NCBI GenBank assembly: GCA_030770545.1
Contig: JAUCMP010000026.1
Span: 6,676,501-6,740,500 of the forward strand
DNA from: Macropodus opercularis
Taxonomy: Eukaryota; Chordata; Actinopteri; Anabantiformes; Osphronemidae
DNA length: 64,000 nt
Direction: 5' to 3'
Shown: positions 27,501 through 39,800 of the stretch, piece after piece
How the letters are laid out: every line of letters begins with the position of its first letter
Position numbering within the stretch: position 1 is the stretch's first letter
Notes under the pieces: generated by a model
Told to the model about the DNA's origin: nothing
The model's database searches: none
Seen by the model: the letters and a program-made list of their open reading frames with translations, nothing else
Made by a program: the position numbers and the translations under genes

Positions 27501-30500
27501 CCCCCCCCCAACACACACACACACACAGACAACTGTAGTGACACAGTCACACAGTCCTACCACAACAGTGAGTCAGCGGTCTGGCAGACCTACAAACGCC
27601 TCTGTCAGCAAACACACATCCCTCGCTGAGGACGCTGCAGAAGTTTCCATTGCCTGGCTCACTTCGTCCTCGCGTCTCTCTGGCCATACGGCATTTGTGT
27701 CGTGTGTCTGTTCTCAGGCTTCATTGTCACAGATGTTATGTTTGATTTGATCGAGGAGAGGATGGTCTGCAAACATTCAATAATTTGATCTGAATGTTAA
27801 TACACTGAACACTTTGGATTCACTCTGATCAGTTGATGGGGTGAAGGTAGGAGGCAGAGGAACAGCAGGAGGACAGACAGGATGGATGGAGGCTTTCATA
27901 GTATCACATTGTGTGTCGGTACGAAACCAGATCCGCATCTGGGCAAGGTTGAGCGCTCCTGGTCTGCAGCAGTGGACTCAGGTGCGCCTGTTCCCCCGGT
28001 CTGGGCTCAAGGCAGGTCGAGATGGGCAGCTCATATTGGCCGCTGAAACCTTAGAGAAGCGCTGTGGCTCAGGTGTCAGCTAAAGGTTAGCGCCGCATCC
28101 GCTATAATGACGCTGAAGAAAAGTACAGCCTCCTGGACGGGGTTTCTGGTTACCACGTGGCCAGGCCAGCACGACTCTGAAGTGATACGGTTAGAAGCGC
28201 TGCAACAGGCCTCGCAGTGGAATGTAGGGCCCCACGGTTAACTGGCCAAGAAACAAGACTGACAAACAGCATCACACAGTGATTGGTTTTGTTTCTAAAG
28301 TTACTTGTCATGTGCGCCGTGTGCACACTGCAAAATGAAGATGAACGTTATTCGTGTACCAGTTTGCATATTAGCATTTACTGTTATTTATGTGTGCATG
28401 AACATAAGATTAAGAAGTTACTGTTACTACTGAGTGTGAAATGAAACATGTGTGTGTGTCCAGCCGAGCTTACAGTGAGCGCTGCTGACATGGAAAAGCT
28501 CCTGCCTCGATAAAAACCATAACGACCACATCGGTGATAATAGGATTAATGTGTCCCAGCATGTTGTAAACTGATTTCAATCTCCTTGCACTATCCCAGA
28601 GGGAGCGGCAGAGTCGCGCCGCAGCGCGGGCCCGTCGATACCGCTCCCTGCTTGAGTTATCGATTCCACCGTAATAACTCTTGCGCCATTCATGTGCCTC
28701 CCCAGCGCTTATGCAGGTCTCGCGGAGCAGACAAAGCTATTCATCATGAGCTGTTTTTGTTGCTTTGTAACGCTGAGAACTTGCTGCTGTCTTTGTGGTA
28801 ATAGCTGTTTTGACAGGAGCTGCGTTGGTATGTCATAGCTGTTGGGTCACACACACACACTTGCAGTTATTTTGTTTGTAACCACACATTATCTCGTCCT
28901 GATCCTTATCTTAGACAGAAAGACACCTGCATGTACGTCAGAAGGACAGGTGTGTCCTTCTGACGGAAAATCAAATACACCACAACAAAGGAATCACAAA
29001 GCTACACTCAGAACTCCAGAATTAAAGAAAGTATATAAAGTACAAAGCAAAGTTAACGTATTAAATTTACATGTAACACAGTAGCCATTCATTCTGCAGT
29101 TTATGTACCAATGCACTAAAAACATCTCTCTGGAGGCACGTGAAATCAGGAATTTGAGAGAGAGACAAATATTTGTAGTTGTAGTGTTTATGATTAAATG
29201 GAAGCCATGTTTTAGGCACAATGCATTGTGATGTCACTGCCAACGTGTAACTGCTCGGGAATATGTGCAGTGGAAAGTTGGCTTTAGTTTACTGAGCAAT
29301 CATGGAAAAATACAGAAGGCGATAAGCAAAAAATGTGCTGGAACCGACATGCAGTTAAAAAAGTTTCTCGTCCATCCAGTTATATCTTCAGTCTGGTTAC
29401 CTCGTCCGACCTCATTAGACTGGTTGAGGTTGAGCAGTAATTAAAAGTGATGGCCCACACACTTAAGAAATGAATTTTCTTAATTATTCTGACGCAATCT
29501 ATTTATAGTATAACCCTGTCCCTGACTGGCTCAGATTCTCTGTGGCCTACTTCGTTGATTTTCACCCAAATCCCATTCAAGCACAAGCGTGTGGATTAGG
29601 TTGTGCTAAAGCCTCGCACGTGTCACAGAGAAAGACAACCGATTCATCAAAGGAATTAAAAAAAACACAGAATAACCCTTCTTTACGTCTCGGTGGGGCT
29701 CGCTTAATCTTTTTCCATTTTCATCCAAAATGCCAAATGGTTGTAATTCAACATACAGTAGAATGGAACTAGCTGTGGATTACAGTCATGTGATTTTAAT
29801 ATTGTTCCAGCCTGAAACCAGATGAAAATAGATCACTGTGGCTCACCCAGTGAATCCAAAAGATGTTAGCACAGCAGTCACTAGTGTTTGACAGCTGACC
29901 ATTATTTACTTCACCAGCTGCTCACTGATCACGTTATGTTTTGATCTGTAATGAATGTGTGCCCTACTTTTCAAAACCATGAAAAAAGACTTGAACAATT
30001 ACTGTATTTACATATGGGAAGAAAAAAATGTGCTTAAACAGTTTTTAAGAAATTGCTGCATTTCAACATTGACTGGTTCTTTCGCTCCTGATATAAATAA
30101 TCCAAAACTATCTATATGAGACCTCGAAATGTTTTTCTTCCTGCCTTTAATGTGAACCTTTTCAAACTCCAACCTGTCCAACAAACAAACAAAAAAGTCG
30201 ACAGCATGTTGCAGCAGCAAGTTGGATTTTAGTGTCTTTTCCTCTCGTTGTGTTTACTGTTGCAACAGAACAGGACGAAGCTGTTGCTAATTGTCACTGA
30301 TCCCTAAACCCTGAGGAAACTTAATTCTGCCCGGACATGAGGAAGACACTTCAGGTCACAGTCACCTTTCACAGGGTTACACCTAATTCCCCCGCTTGGC
30401 TCAGTCATTACCAGAGGTGTGATAGGTGTGATGCAGATGCAGCAAACATATTAATTCCTCCTCTGTATCTCCTGGCCTTTCTCCCATGTGTCTTTGCACT

Positions 30501-33500
30501 CCGCTGCCAATCGCTGCTGTTTATGGTTCTGCCACCTGACGTTGACCTGACTGAAATCACATCAGCGTCAACCAATAAACCTGCACCTCGTCCCTGAGCC
30601 GACGGATCTTTTGCCCAGACGATTGTGCACCCGGTCCTCTGACTGGCTCCCCTGGTGCTAGTGAGTCATGTCCTCTTGGAGCCACGATGACAGCCTTTCC
30701 ATTAGCGTCAGAAACATAACTGCCTCATTACCCTAGGGGCAATCTGAGGCTGAAGGATGGCCCTGCAGCCAACCACTGCCATGACTGCACTTCACTAGCA
30801 GTTACTGTGCGTTTCTTTGCTGAACCAGCAAGAAAGCCCTGCTCCACCCTGCGAGTTATGAAAACAGCAGTAATGACCACGCTCGCTATTTCCATGAAGC
30901 CCAGCTGTTGGCTGCACACATCCTCCCCTTGACCATCTCCGCCATAAAAGCACCAGATATAATCAAACTGTGCACAAAACACAGCCTATGTCCAAGAGAT
31001 TGATTTGTGTGGATGGAGCCGCTGTCGTGTGTGAGAGAAATCATTTTTATCTCGTGTCTTTGTTGTTGTCTGAATTGTTGAGAATGAAAAACAAGAGCAC
31101 GTAGTTCGTGTCTCTCACCTGGTGCCATACACTCACTGCAGGTACATTACTAGCATGTGCTGTGTCAAACTGTGTGTGTCTGTGTGTGTGTGTGTAGTCT
31201 CTGTCTGCTGACATCCAGTCAGGCGTGTTGTTTACGCTGTGCTTACAGTAGATCCTTACTATGCTGCTACGTAATTTTACTGCATGCTTTAACTTTGTGC
31301 ATGTGTGAACCACATGTTTGTGGACACAGGGAAATATCACCATGACTACTAGTAGTTGTGCACTTGCTAATGTAAGTGTCTCTCTTAAACAAAGCGCTCA
31401 AAGGGAGCTTGTCGGGAGTGCGTGAACGTTACGGCAGCAGATGAGCAGGCCACTTTTCAGCTGTGTGTAACCCGACAAGCCTCCTCATCAGGATGTCCGC
31501 TCATAGAGATGGCATCAATTATTGATCAGCACGCTCACTTGTTGCACACCAGGCAGCTGTGACTGTATCAGCATCCACTTGTTGGGTGAAAACCAAGCGG
31601 TACTTGCTATTGTGGAACATGATCTCGGAGCTTCCCGCATCTCCGCTCATGCCGACACATCAGTTTGGGTTAGGGAAGTACCCACCGCATCCAGGTTTAT
31701 GGTTCGGTTTTGCGAGAGCCGTATCTTATCAGTTATCACACGTGGAGGTGATGACATTTGAGTCATAGAGGCTGGACGAGGCTCATGGAAAATTCATGGT
31801 TTCAATAAGGACTTAAGTGGGATCTGCTGTTAGCCCAAACAAGCACTTTGTTGTCTTCTGCTGCTTATCACGATTAAGCCCAAATCAAACATGTCATTAG
31901 CAGGTGTCACTAATAAGTGAAATACCAGTTATCTGCAGCTTTAATACTTTGGTTAAGTTCATTAACATCCACTCTGTGTATCATAGTGGTGGTGAAAACG
32001 CCACAATACACTGCATCACCTCTGAATATTTGGGATTGTTTTATTCTAATTCAGTGTCAGTGAACTCCCAGGATGTAAAACACAAGTCCAGATATTCACA
32101 CATTCTTGACTTGACCTCATTTCTTTGCTCCTTAGGATTGCTCCTTGTACGGTAAATTAGAAACCTGACTAAAAATGGTATCACAGAGCCCGAAGGTGAA
32201 GCCAGCTCTGAAGCTTCACGGTTCAGACCAGATGCACTTACATGGGGAGATGAACTGCAAATAAAACAAAAAGGAGAGAAGGAGGATTAAGAGAAACCGC
32301 GTTGTTCTGCTTATTCTTAGGATGCAAGTTGTTTTGAAACAGTGTACGCCACACCGCCGCACAACTGTGCTTCACAGCTTGCTGAATCATTAACAGCTCG
32401 GCGTGTGTCAGACAGGGCGATGATGCGACTCCTCTGCGGTGATGCACAGTGCACCCTATATTTCAGAAAACATTATCTGTCTCGTGCTGTTCGTGTCAGA
32501 GTGTCGAGCGTAGACACCCTTCCCCAGGCTGTCGCTGATGCAGAGGCTGACGTGCTGCCAGGGTTGCTTCAGGCATCAGACACCCTCCCCAAACAACCAA
32601 AGAGTAGCAGTAGTTCAGTCTTCTGCCTCCGCTGCCTGTATCATAATAGAAAGTATATTCTGATAAATGATGTTGTGGCTATTGGGAAACTGGTCTCATT
32701 AATGAATAAACGATAGGAATAGGACTCAGTATTATTACTTATGCAACATACGGTCTTAGCAGCTTTCATGATAACCTTCCCTGTAGTCAGACTGGCAGGT
32801 TCATCGTCCATCTTTGCTCATGGAAAGAACGTTGTGTTTCGCTGACGTGCTCCCGTCTGTGCTTGGCGCTGGTCGGCTAGGAGACAGAGGATAGCCCCGC
32901 TGATTGCTCAGAATGCAGCTCTCACAGCAGCTCTTTGCTTTTCCCTTTGGCCCCCCGCTGAGCGGTTTGATTGCGTTCACAGCTTAGGAGACCAATTTGG
33001 TGTCCGTGGAGTGTTAAAAAAACACATGGGAGATGGGAAAATAACGTATATCATGCAGTATAGTTAAGGACAAGGTGTAATGCATAAGGTCAAAGGGGAG
33101 CGATGGCAACCAGGAAAGAATTACACAGAGAAACAGGGTCAGGGAGAACAATGTCATCAGAAATGAATGCAGGTATATTTTTATTTAGCGAATTATATTT
33201 TAGCTTAACCTGACCGTGCCTATGTCTTTATCTTCTACAGGAGCGATTTGAGGCGTTGTTTAGAATCTACGATGAACAGACAACTTTCCAGATGTTCAAA
33301 AGTTTCCGGAGAGTCCGGATTAACTTCAGTACCCCAGAGGCCGCTGCCCGTGCTCGAATTGAGCTTCACGAGTCGGAGTTCAACGGCAAGAAGCTTAAAC
33401 TCTACTTTGCTCAAGTAAGGGTCTGGGAAAGGGCAGGGAGGGGGCCTGGGATTTGGATCGTCTCTGAGATCTGCTTATTTGCTCTGAACGTTATGCCACA

Positions 33501-36164
33501 GTGCATCTCCAACGTGAACACACAAATAAACACACACAACAAGGACACAAACTCAAAACATGAGCATGACACTGTTCTTTTTCTCATCACAAGATATAAC
33601 AATTGGAAATATATCAGTTGTAGCTGTAGGCATGTGTGTGTTTGTGTGTTGCACCTTGGGAACCCACACATCTATAAATATTACTCTACTTGTGGTCCAG
33701 AAACGTTTTATGCACCAGATGCCAGAACCTGCTTTGGTCTTCAAAAGTGCCAATTCACGTCAGTTTATAATTTATGGTTGCTTTATCACAAACACATCAC
33801 CAGTCGTGACCCCTGCTGCACATTTCAGCACTTTGGAATAAGAGGATTATGGATTTTACAGCTCAGACAGATGCCACATGTAGGAATCGTAATTATGGCA
33901 ATTGGCAGCTATCAAAACACCAAAATCCGCTCATGAGAAGGAGTCTGCAAATAGAGACTGAAAGACTGAACGCGACTGCAAACTTAACCTGCTCTTTTTG
34001 ATTTCAGATGTGAAGATTACATGAAATTACAGCAATTTAACAGCTTTGAAGTTCTATAATTACAGTTCGCGTCATGTATTGGCCTCTTCTCTCTGTTAGA
34101 TCCAGAACGGCGATGAGGACATTGACAAGTCGTACCTGGCCCCTCCTCAGCCTGTCAAACAGTTTCTGATCTCACCCCCCGCCTCGCCACCCGTGGGCTG
34201 GAGCCAGAGCGAAGATGCTACGCCCGTCATCAACTACGACCTGCTGTGTGCAGTAGCTAAGCTAGGACCTGGTTAGTACTGAGCTCAGCCCACACACAGA
34301 CACATTAAACACACCTCCCTAAATACACGGAGACAGAAAACAAGCACATAGAAAAAAAGGATTTGATGCATTTATCTATGAACCGAAAATCCAGAAATCA
34401 TTGCATGCTGCTCAGCAGGGTGTCATAGGAAGGTTACACATGCAGGAAGCAATTAGGACTAAAGAAGCAGAGTAGACGTTGTTCTCGCGCTCAGTTTTTA
34501 GCTCTGGGTCATGCATGAGAAGCGGAATTAGGTCTGGTTTACCTGATCACAGGACCACACATCATTATGGTATTATGAAATGATTCAAAAGCATTTGTGT
34601 TATTCCTCTGCAAAATGACAGTGACAGCATTTCCTGTTCCAGCCTTACTGTCGTTCTATTCAGGCAGCGTGAAAAGCAGTTTCACGCCCATTAATAACCA
34701 ACTGCATGAGAAGTAAGAGCAGTAGTTTGAAGACCAAAAGCCAAAAACACGAGAAATGAATGAATGAAATGTATTTTCTGTAAAATAAGACACAATAATT
34801 AGTTTACATGCTCACCATATTTAATTAGGCCGATTGTGGTTGAGGCTAATATTAACAAACCCTGTTCCTGCAGATGGTTTAGTCTAATGATGTGCATGTT
34901 TGAGGCATTTCTTAAATCTATTTATTATATTTAAAGCACTGACCCATGACACTGCACCCAAACTAGTGATCGTAATGCAGATCAGTCTCACTGCGCCAGA
35001 ATTGGCTCCTATGCAGTTCACATCTTATTTGGGTTTTGACGTGACATGTCAAATGTGTAGGCCGCTCAGCTCAGCACAGTTAGAGTTGGAGGGTTCTCTG
35101 CAGCTGGTGTTTCATCTGGGTCCTGTCTCCTCTGTCTGCCCTGTCGACAAGCTTTTAGATTACAGCAACCTTTATGAAATGTCAGCCGGCACACGGGGAA
35201 AGGTGCAGCGTGTCCACGCTGTCCTTCCATGTTTTGTATGTGGGTCTGCTTACGCTGATGAAGATCACATTACTTCTAATTCTGTATTCAGTCACACGCT
35301 ATCCTTTTTCATTATTGACAAAAATGTGATTGAACTTTCCACATACACACTCAGTCCAGCCCTTAGGACCACTTTTGACATGTTCTGCCGTTACCATAGC
35401 AACACGAGGCAACAGGAAATGGCTTTGTTCTTCGCCTCACATCCTGGCATCTAAAATCAGATTAGCGCTGAGCTGCAGCACGGCGCGCTGACTCCCTCTG
35501 TCAACTCCCTGTGGTAACAGCAGGACTCTATTCACTGTCCATCCCTCTGTTTGGCACCACAGAGAACAGCTACCGGACCAATTTCCTCCCGTCTAGCAGC
35601 TGTCTGATCTCATCTCCATGGCAACCGCGATACAATCTCGCAAGTGTGTGTCCGCTTACTGTGGCGGCTCGACAAGTGGCAGGACTGTTTCAAGAAAAGT
35701 CTTTTGTTGTGTCTTAAATCTCCTCTGAGCGCCGGATCATTCTGGAACAGGCAGAAAGATCGTAGATTTGTGTCAAACTGTATTAAATATTAAACTATAT
35801 ATCTCCTAAGACCTCTTTCAGTTGTTAAAAACAAAGTTATATAAGCACCTCCTATCAAATATTATTAAGATTATAATACTGGCAGACAGTAAAAAAACAT
35901 TAAGGAGTCATCAATCACCAGACTTCTTCTCAAATGTATGTCCTTCACTATGTTACTTGGATTAATGCAATGATACCTACTGTTAATTAATTACTGCTTT
36001 GTCTTGTAGGTGAGAAGTATGAGCTCCACGCAGGGACAGAGTCCACCCCCAGTGTGGTTGTCCACGTGTGTGAGAGCGAGACAGAGGAAGACGAGGCGGC
36101 GAGGCCAAAGCAGCAGATCGTCCAGACCAGACGCCCCGAGGGCCCCCCCAAAGTCTTCAACTAG
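15539..36164 (+). CDS. rcan3: Regulator of calcineurin 3, long isoform (exon 1a)
   Basis: Calcipressin family protein that binds calcineurin and modulates NFAT signalling in the cytosol. Coding exons 15539-15751, 33241-33414, 34100-34271 and 36010-36164 give 237 residues (human RCAN3 about 241). Exon 1a encodes an acidic start, MLRESSKAWSNGS, a Glu/Asp run, MVFGEN and DLSDLPTALFACSVHEAVFE, which is the RCAN3 signature. Exon 2 carries the RNP-like fold (FKSFRRVRINFSTPEAAARA). Exon 3 has the FLISPPASPPVGW serine-proline motif. Exon 4 has KYELHAGTESTPSVVVHV, containing the PSVVVH calcineurin-docking motif, and PKQQIVQTRRP. The exon 1a donor follows AGG and keeps phase 0 with exon 2. NIPAL3 upstream and NCMAP downstream match human order. 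The 17.5-kb first intron contains the second promoter. Confidence 0.93.
15957..15974. repeat. (AC)n microsatellite
   Basis: Nine uninterrupted AC units inside the first RCAN3 intron. Confidence 0.9.
16997..17016. repeat. (GA)n microsatellite
   Basis: Ten uninterrupted GA units inside an RCAN3 intron. Confidence 0.9.
21861..21898. repeat. (TG)n/(TA)n compound microsatellite
   Basis: Interrupted TG repeat with a short TATATA core, in an RCAN3 intron. Confidence 0.85.
23499..23515. repeat. (ATT)n microsatellite
   Basis: Short ATT triplet run in an RCAN3 intron. Confidence 0.85.
24300..24676 (+). promoter_or_regulatory. rcan3: RCAN3 internal promoter with perfect CRE
   Basis: CpG-rich DNA directly upstream of exon 1b. 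It contains the palindromic CRE octamer TGACGTCA at 24426-24433, followed by a purine-rich GGGAGAGAGGAG tract and the likely 5'UTR leading into the ATG at 24677. CpG richness continues to about 25100. RCAN1 has an inducible internal promoter in the same relative place; whether this one is inducible is unknown, and the CRE is only suggestive. Confidence 0.6.
24677..36164 (+). CDS. rcan3: Regulator of calcineurin 3, short isoform (exon 1b)
   Basis: An alternative first coding exon, 24677-24763, encodes 29 residues beginning MPSINMKLEMVTIIACEV and ending VFTSDKMQ. Its donor CAG|GTACGC is phase 0, so it joins exon 2 at 33241 (ERFEALF) and then the shared exons to give 195 residues. The IACEVDIEVFT segment aligns with the first-exon peptides of RCAN2 and RCAN1.4 (the family pattern of a hydrophobic pair, A-C, then a short acidic stretch). 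Translation most likely starts at 24677: the frame extends upstream to about 24599 but offers only a GTG there. The CpG-rich setting supports a separate promoter. Because exon 1b resembles RCAN2, the locus could be mistaken for rcan2, but exon 1a and the neighbours argue for rcan3. Confidence 0.85.
27501..27528. repeat. C-run and (AC)n microsatellite
   Basis: Nine C followed by an AC repeat, in an RCAN3 intron. Confidence 0.85.
28936..28965. repeat. Perfect 13-bp hairpin
   Basis: CGTCAGAAGGACA at 28936-28948 is followed, after the 4-base loop GGTG, by its exact reverse complement at 28953-28965. It lies in an RCAN3 intron. Origin unknown. Confidence 0.8.
31171..31195. repeat. (TG)n microsatellite
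   Basis: TG repeat interrupted once, in an RCAN3 intron. Confidence 0.85.
33415..34099 (+). other. RCAN3 intron 2
   Basis: A GT-AG intron between phase-0 exons. The reading frame of exon 2 happens to stay open for about 520 bases into this intron, but those codons show no family resemblance and the splice donor TCAA|GTAAGG is strong. Confidence 0.75.
34272..36009 (+). other. RCAN3 intron 3
   Basis: A GT-AG intron in phase 1. It contains an open frame of 184 codons (34900-35454, +) that I judge to be chance: no domain, no splice context and a composition like the surrounding DNA. Confidence 0.65.
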
Positions 36165-36827
36165 ACAGGCCTTCACATTTTTGCCGGCACTGGCGCGGCC
36201 CCAACCGCCCCTTAACCCGCGACACACCTGCCCCCTCTCTCTCGTCTCTGCACTCACAGAGAGCGCCGACGCCCCTCATTTCAGTTCAACTACAAGCAAA
36301 AACAAAACCAACAAACATTGCTCGAAGACGGTGTTTGTGGGGAGCGTGGCAATGGAATGAGGCGGCTTGAAGGGGATGGATGAGAATCACACACATACTC
36401 ATCACATTCTTGCGGACAGCGTGGGGAGCGGCGGGCACGCTCGCCTCCTTTCCCCCCCACCGCCCCTCATTTACAGCAAGAGGGGTCAAAATACCTGTCC
36501 CAACGCAGGCACCTGCCACCAGTCACACACACTCAGCTCTCATTGCTAGCCCTGTCAACACCCTGCGAGTTCGTTAGCCGCACCTCTCCCTTCGTTTCAG
36601 TCGCGTGTACAATAACCTTTACTCGAGGACATGCGACGCCTCTAAAGACATTTTCCTTTGTTTTTTTATTACATCAAATTGTGTTTTACATTCGATTTGT
36701 ATATTTTCTTTTTCATTCACTTTCATATCCGCTGGTTTGTCACATCGGCTTACATTAGGATTGAGTGTGTGATGTTCCCACTCGTGTCTGCATGTATATA
36801 CTGTATTACAAAAGATACACAAACGCT

Positions 36828-36833
36828 AATAAA
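36828..36833 (+). terminator. Candidate RCAN3 polyadenylation signal
   Basis: AATAAA about 660 bases after the RCAN3 stop codon. Later AT-rich sequence to about 38960 could hold further signals for a longer 3'UTR. Confidence 0.45.
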
Positions 36834-39800
36834 AGATATAAAGAAAAAGGAACCTATTACAGTAACATCACACACAGCACGAAGCACCATATGTGACTAA
36901 CTAAGTTGTGGTGGTTGATTTTCTTCCCCGCTCGTTTGGCTTTTTTGTCTTTTTTATTTGGAGAGGTGTTGTTTTTAGCTCAACTACTAGATGTGTATTC
37001 TTACTACGTATTTGATACCCTGATACTTTTTGCATGCTTAGTTAATTCTGTAGATGAGGAGCTGGGATGTTTTTTTATCGTCGTTTGTGATGACAGGGAA
37101 ACAGTGTGTTGCTTTTGATGCGAGTGCACATTCCCACGCACGGTTTAAAGTGGCAACTTGTGGTCAAGACTACGCTGAATGGGTTTTTAAGTTTGACACT
37201 GCAAATGTTCGGTTGTTGCTGGGATTTGATGGATCCCCTATTTTGTTGAAGGGGTCTGTGATGAGTTTGTTTTCTTATTCCGTTTGATGTATTTCGCATC
37301 TTTACTCTCTTAGTTCTACTGTTTGGTCCAAGCGATTGCAGGCTCTAGACCATCTCCTGCTGCATCCCAGACTACTGCGCTGCTTCTTGCTGTAAATAGC
37401 CTTGAACAGTAGATTTGTGGAAATAGTCCCTGTAGATTTTGTAGTTTACCTGAAAGCATTTTGCTGAGAAAAGGGAACATTGGGTAGCCTCATGAGATCT
37501 CAACCAAAGCATTTACTCACCTCAAAATGATTTTTCATACTGATGTACAGTATATTGTTAAACACTAGGAAATCATACATTACCAACACAACTGCAGAAC
37601 TTTCTTTTCCATTTTACGTCATAGTTTTTGTCAGAAAGTGGAAATCTGAACACATTTCCACTTGAATGAGCTCCTTTAATAACTTTATTTTCTGTGTAAT
37701 GTAGCCCAGAGTCCCATATCAGATCTGTGTACACCGTCTAATTTAATGTTAATGTTTTAGCAAGATATAAAAATTAAATCAACAAAAACTAATATTTGTC
37801 ATTAGACAACTCTAAACGGCATGAAATTTAAAAAGATTTTCTTTTTGCTGTTTAACAAGGTCAGTAAGCAAACGACAAACAAGTCCATATGCATGTGAGC
37901 ACTTTATTGTCAATGTTCTTTTCCTCAACATAAAGTCTTTCTTGAGACGACGTAGGAAGCACATTGCATTTCTTCTGTTTCTTTGTTGTGTTGGGTTTCT
38001 TCTTCTTCTTCTTTTATCTCAAGCCGAACACCTGGTTAGCCTTTTCACCAGCATATTACAGTGAGTGAAACACTCCACTTACTTTTTGCTAGTGTAAACC
38101 TTGGGGAAATTCACGCCTTGGGGATCTGCGGGAGCACACTAACAGAAAAGCGTAGACATGCGGTAAAGTTGCAGGCTTAAAATGAGGCGGGATGACGCTG
38201 CAGAACAAAATCAATGTCTTTGTTTTTGTGTTCGTCCATACGAAACATTCGTCTTATCTTCTGAGAAAGTTAAGCAGTTCTTTGAAACGCACCGTGTTGG
38301 CAGAGAGCACGTTTATTGGCGCCACAGTGAAGCTGCTGCAGTTATCTAAGCCGGCAGCAGATTGGTGGAACTACGGAGGTGCATTGTGATAAAGAGGACG
38401 CAGCGAAGCGGGAGGCACTTGTGAAGGTTTTTTTTACTCTCTGCGGTCACAGTGTATAAAACTGGGTGCATTTTGATCACAGTTGGAAAGAAAATGTATA
38501 TTTATGTACATATGCCAAGTGTCCCATTGTGCAGTTTGTTACAGCTTCTCTTGGCAAAGTTGTAATGGAAAAAAAGATGTAGAAAAACATGTAACAATAA
38601 GTCCTGAAGATGCTCGATCGAAACCAAGTGTCACTGTGTTGTGTTCAACATGGACTCTGTTTGAATGTTTCTTTGATTTCTGGGGAACGTCTTCTGAAAA
38701 AGGTCAATAATGCCGTTTGTCACTGTTGTACTGTTTCTGTTGAAATATGATATTGTGTCTTGTATTGTAGGAATCCAGAAAACAAAGTAGCAAAACAAGC
38801 AATAATTTACACTTCTAGAATACTGGTATGTGTATTTTCATGTTCTGTACTCATTTCTCAGCAGTGGTCTCTGTCTCTTACGGTATCTGCTTCTATTTGT
38901 GTAGTATAATAGTCCTTTGTTTCACTTCGAGAAATACATAAAGACTTATTCTTAACAGTCACGCTCAGTGTTGTTTATTTTAAACTTGGGAAACAATTAC
39001 AGAAACAGAAGCTCAAGCAGTGTTTCCCATGAAGGCAATAAATGCAGCACTTGCTAGATTTATTACAGATGATGTAGCACTTGCATGACATACTATATAT
39101 AATCACATATAAATCATGTAGACCTAAATTAGTCCTTGTTTCTTTTATTTGTTATCAAAAGATTAGCTGAAAATCTTATATCACTATTGCGATATGTGTT
39201 TTTTATATAATTAATGAGCCAACAGCAGTTAACATTGTGTCAGGTCACTGCTAATTGTTTTCGTGGGAAACACTGGACATAAATTTTATTACATGAGAAG
39301 TGAGGTCATTGTGTGGCAGTTGAGCCGTGACCTACACGGGCCCTATTAAATTTCATGACTGCACTTTCCAAATGTTATAAAAAACAGGTGACTGTTTCCA
39401 TTTCCTGTGACAAACGGTGTTTTTACGATTGCGTGAGGAGAGACAAACAACAAAGCCAAAACAGTAGCATCCTGATTTCAGTCGAGCTCCCACTGAAGAG
39501 TAACTGAGATGAGGCTACGGCCCTGTGACGTCTCCCCGTGGCACAAAACCCCCTCTGTGCTGGCAGGCACTGGGGAATTCCCTCACTGTTGAACATATCG
39601 GTGTGTGTGCTCCTGAGCACCGATCAGGTGAATATGGGCATTGCTGGTTTTAATGGGGCCACTACCCCCTGATGCCTTTAAATGGAGAATTACACCACAG
39701 CAACATCTCACTAACTTTGCAGGAAGTGAAGTGATGCACGAGTGATGTTGGTCCTTTGGGGTTTTATATAAGACACACAGTGCTGTAAAGCGACGAGTGC

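Larger units (their letters stand above)
24764..33240 (+). other. RCAN3 intron downstream of exon 1b
   Basis: No further exon recognised. It contains microsatellites (C/CA at 27501, CA near 28848, TG at 31171), a perfect 13-bp hairpin at 28936-28965, and a possible conserved noncoding block at 27290-27420 with TTAAT and CATTGT cores. Other open frames here lack splice context or family resemblance. Confidence 0.55.

Noticed and set aside
33256..33936. 226-codon open frame starting in RCAN3 exon 2
   Set aside because: It is the real exon read through its strong donor into the intron; family homology stops exactly at 33414.
34900..35454. 184-codon open frame on the plus strand inside RCAN3 intron 3
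   Set aside because: No domain or family resemblance, no splice signals in register and composition like the surrounding intron. Some frames of this length are expected by chance in 64 kb.
36010..36360. 116-codon alternative frame overlapping the last RCAN3 exon
   Set aside because: A shadow of the true frame, basic and proline-rich because of GC-rich codons; no support as an overlapping gene.
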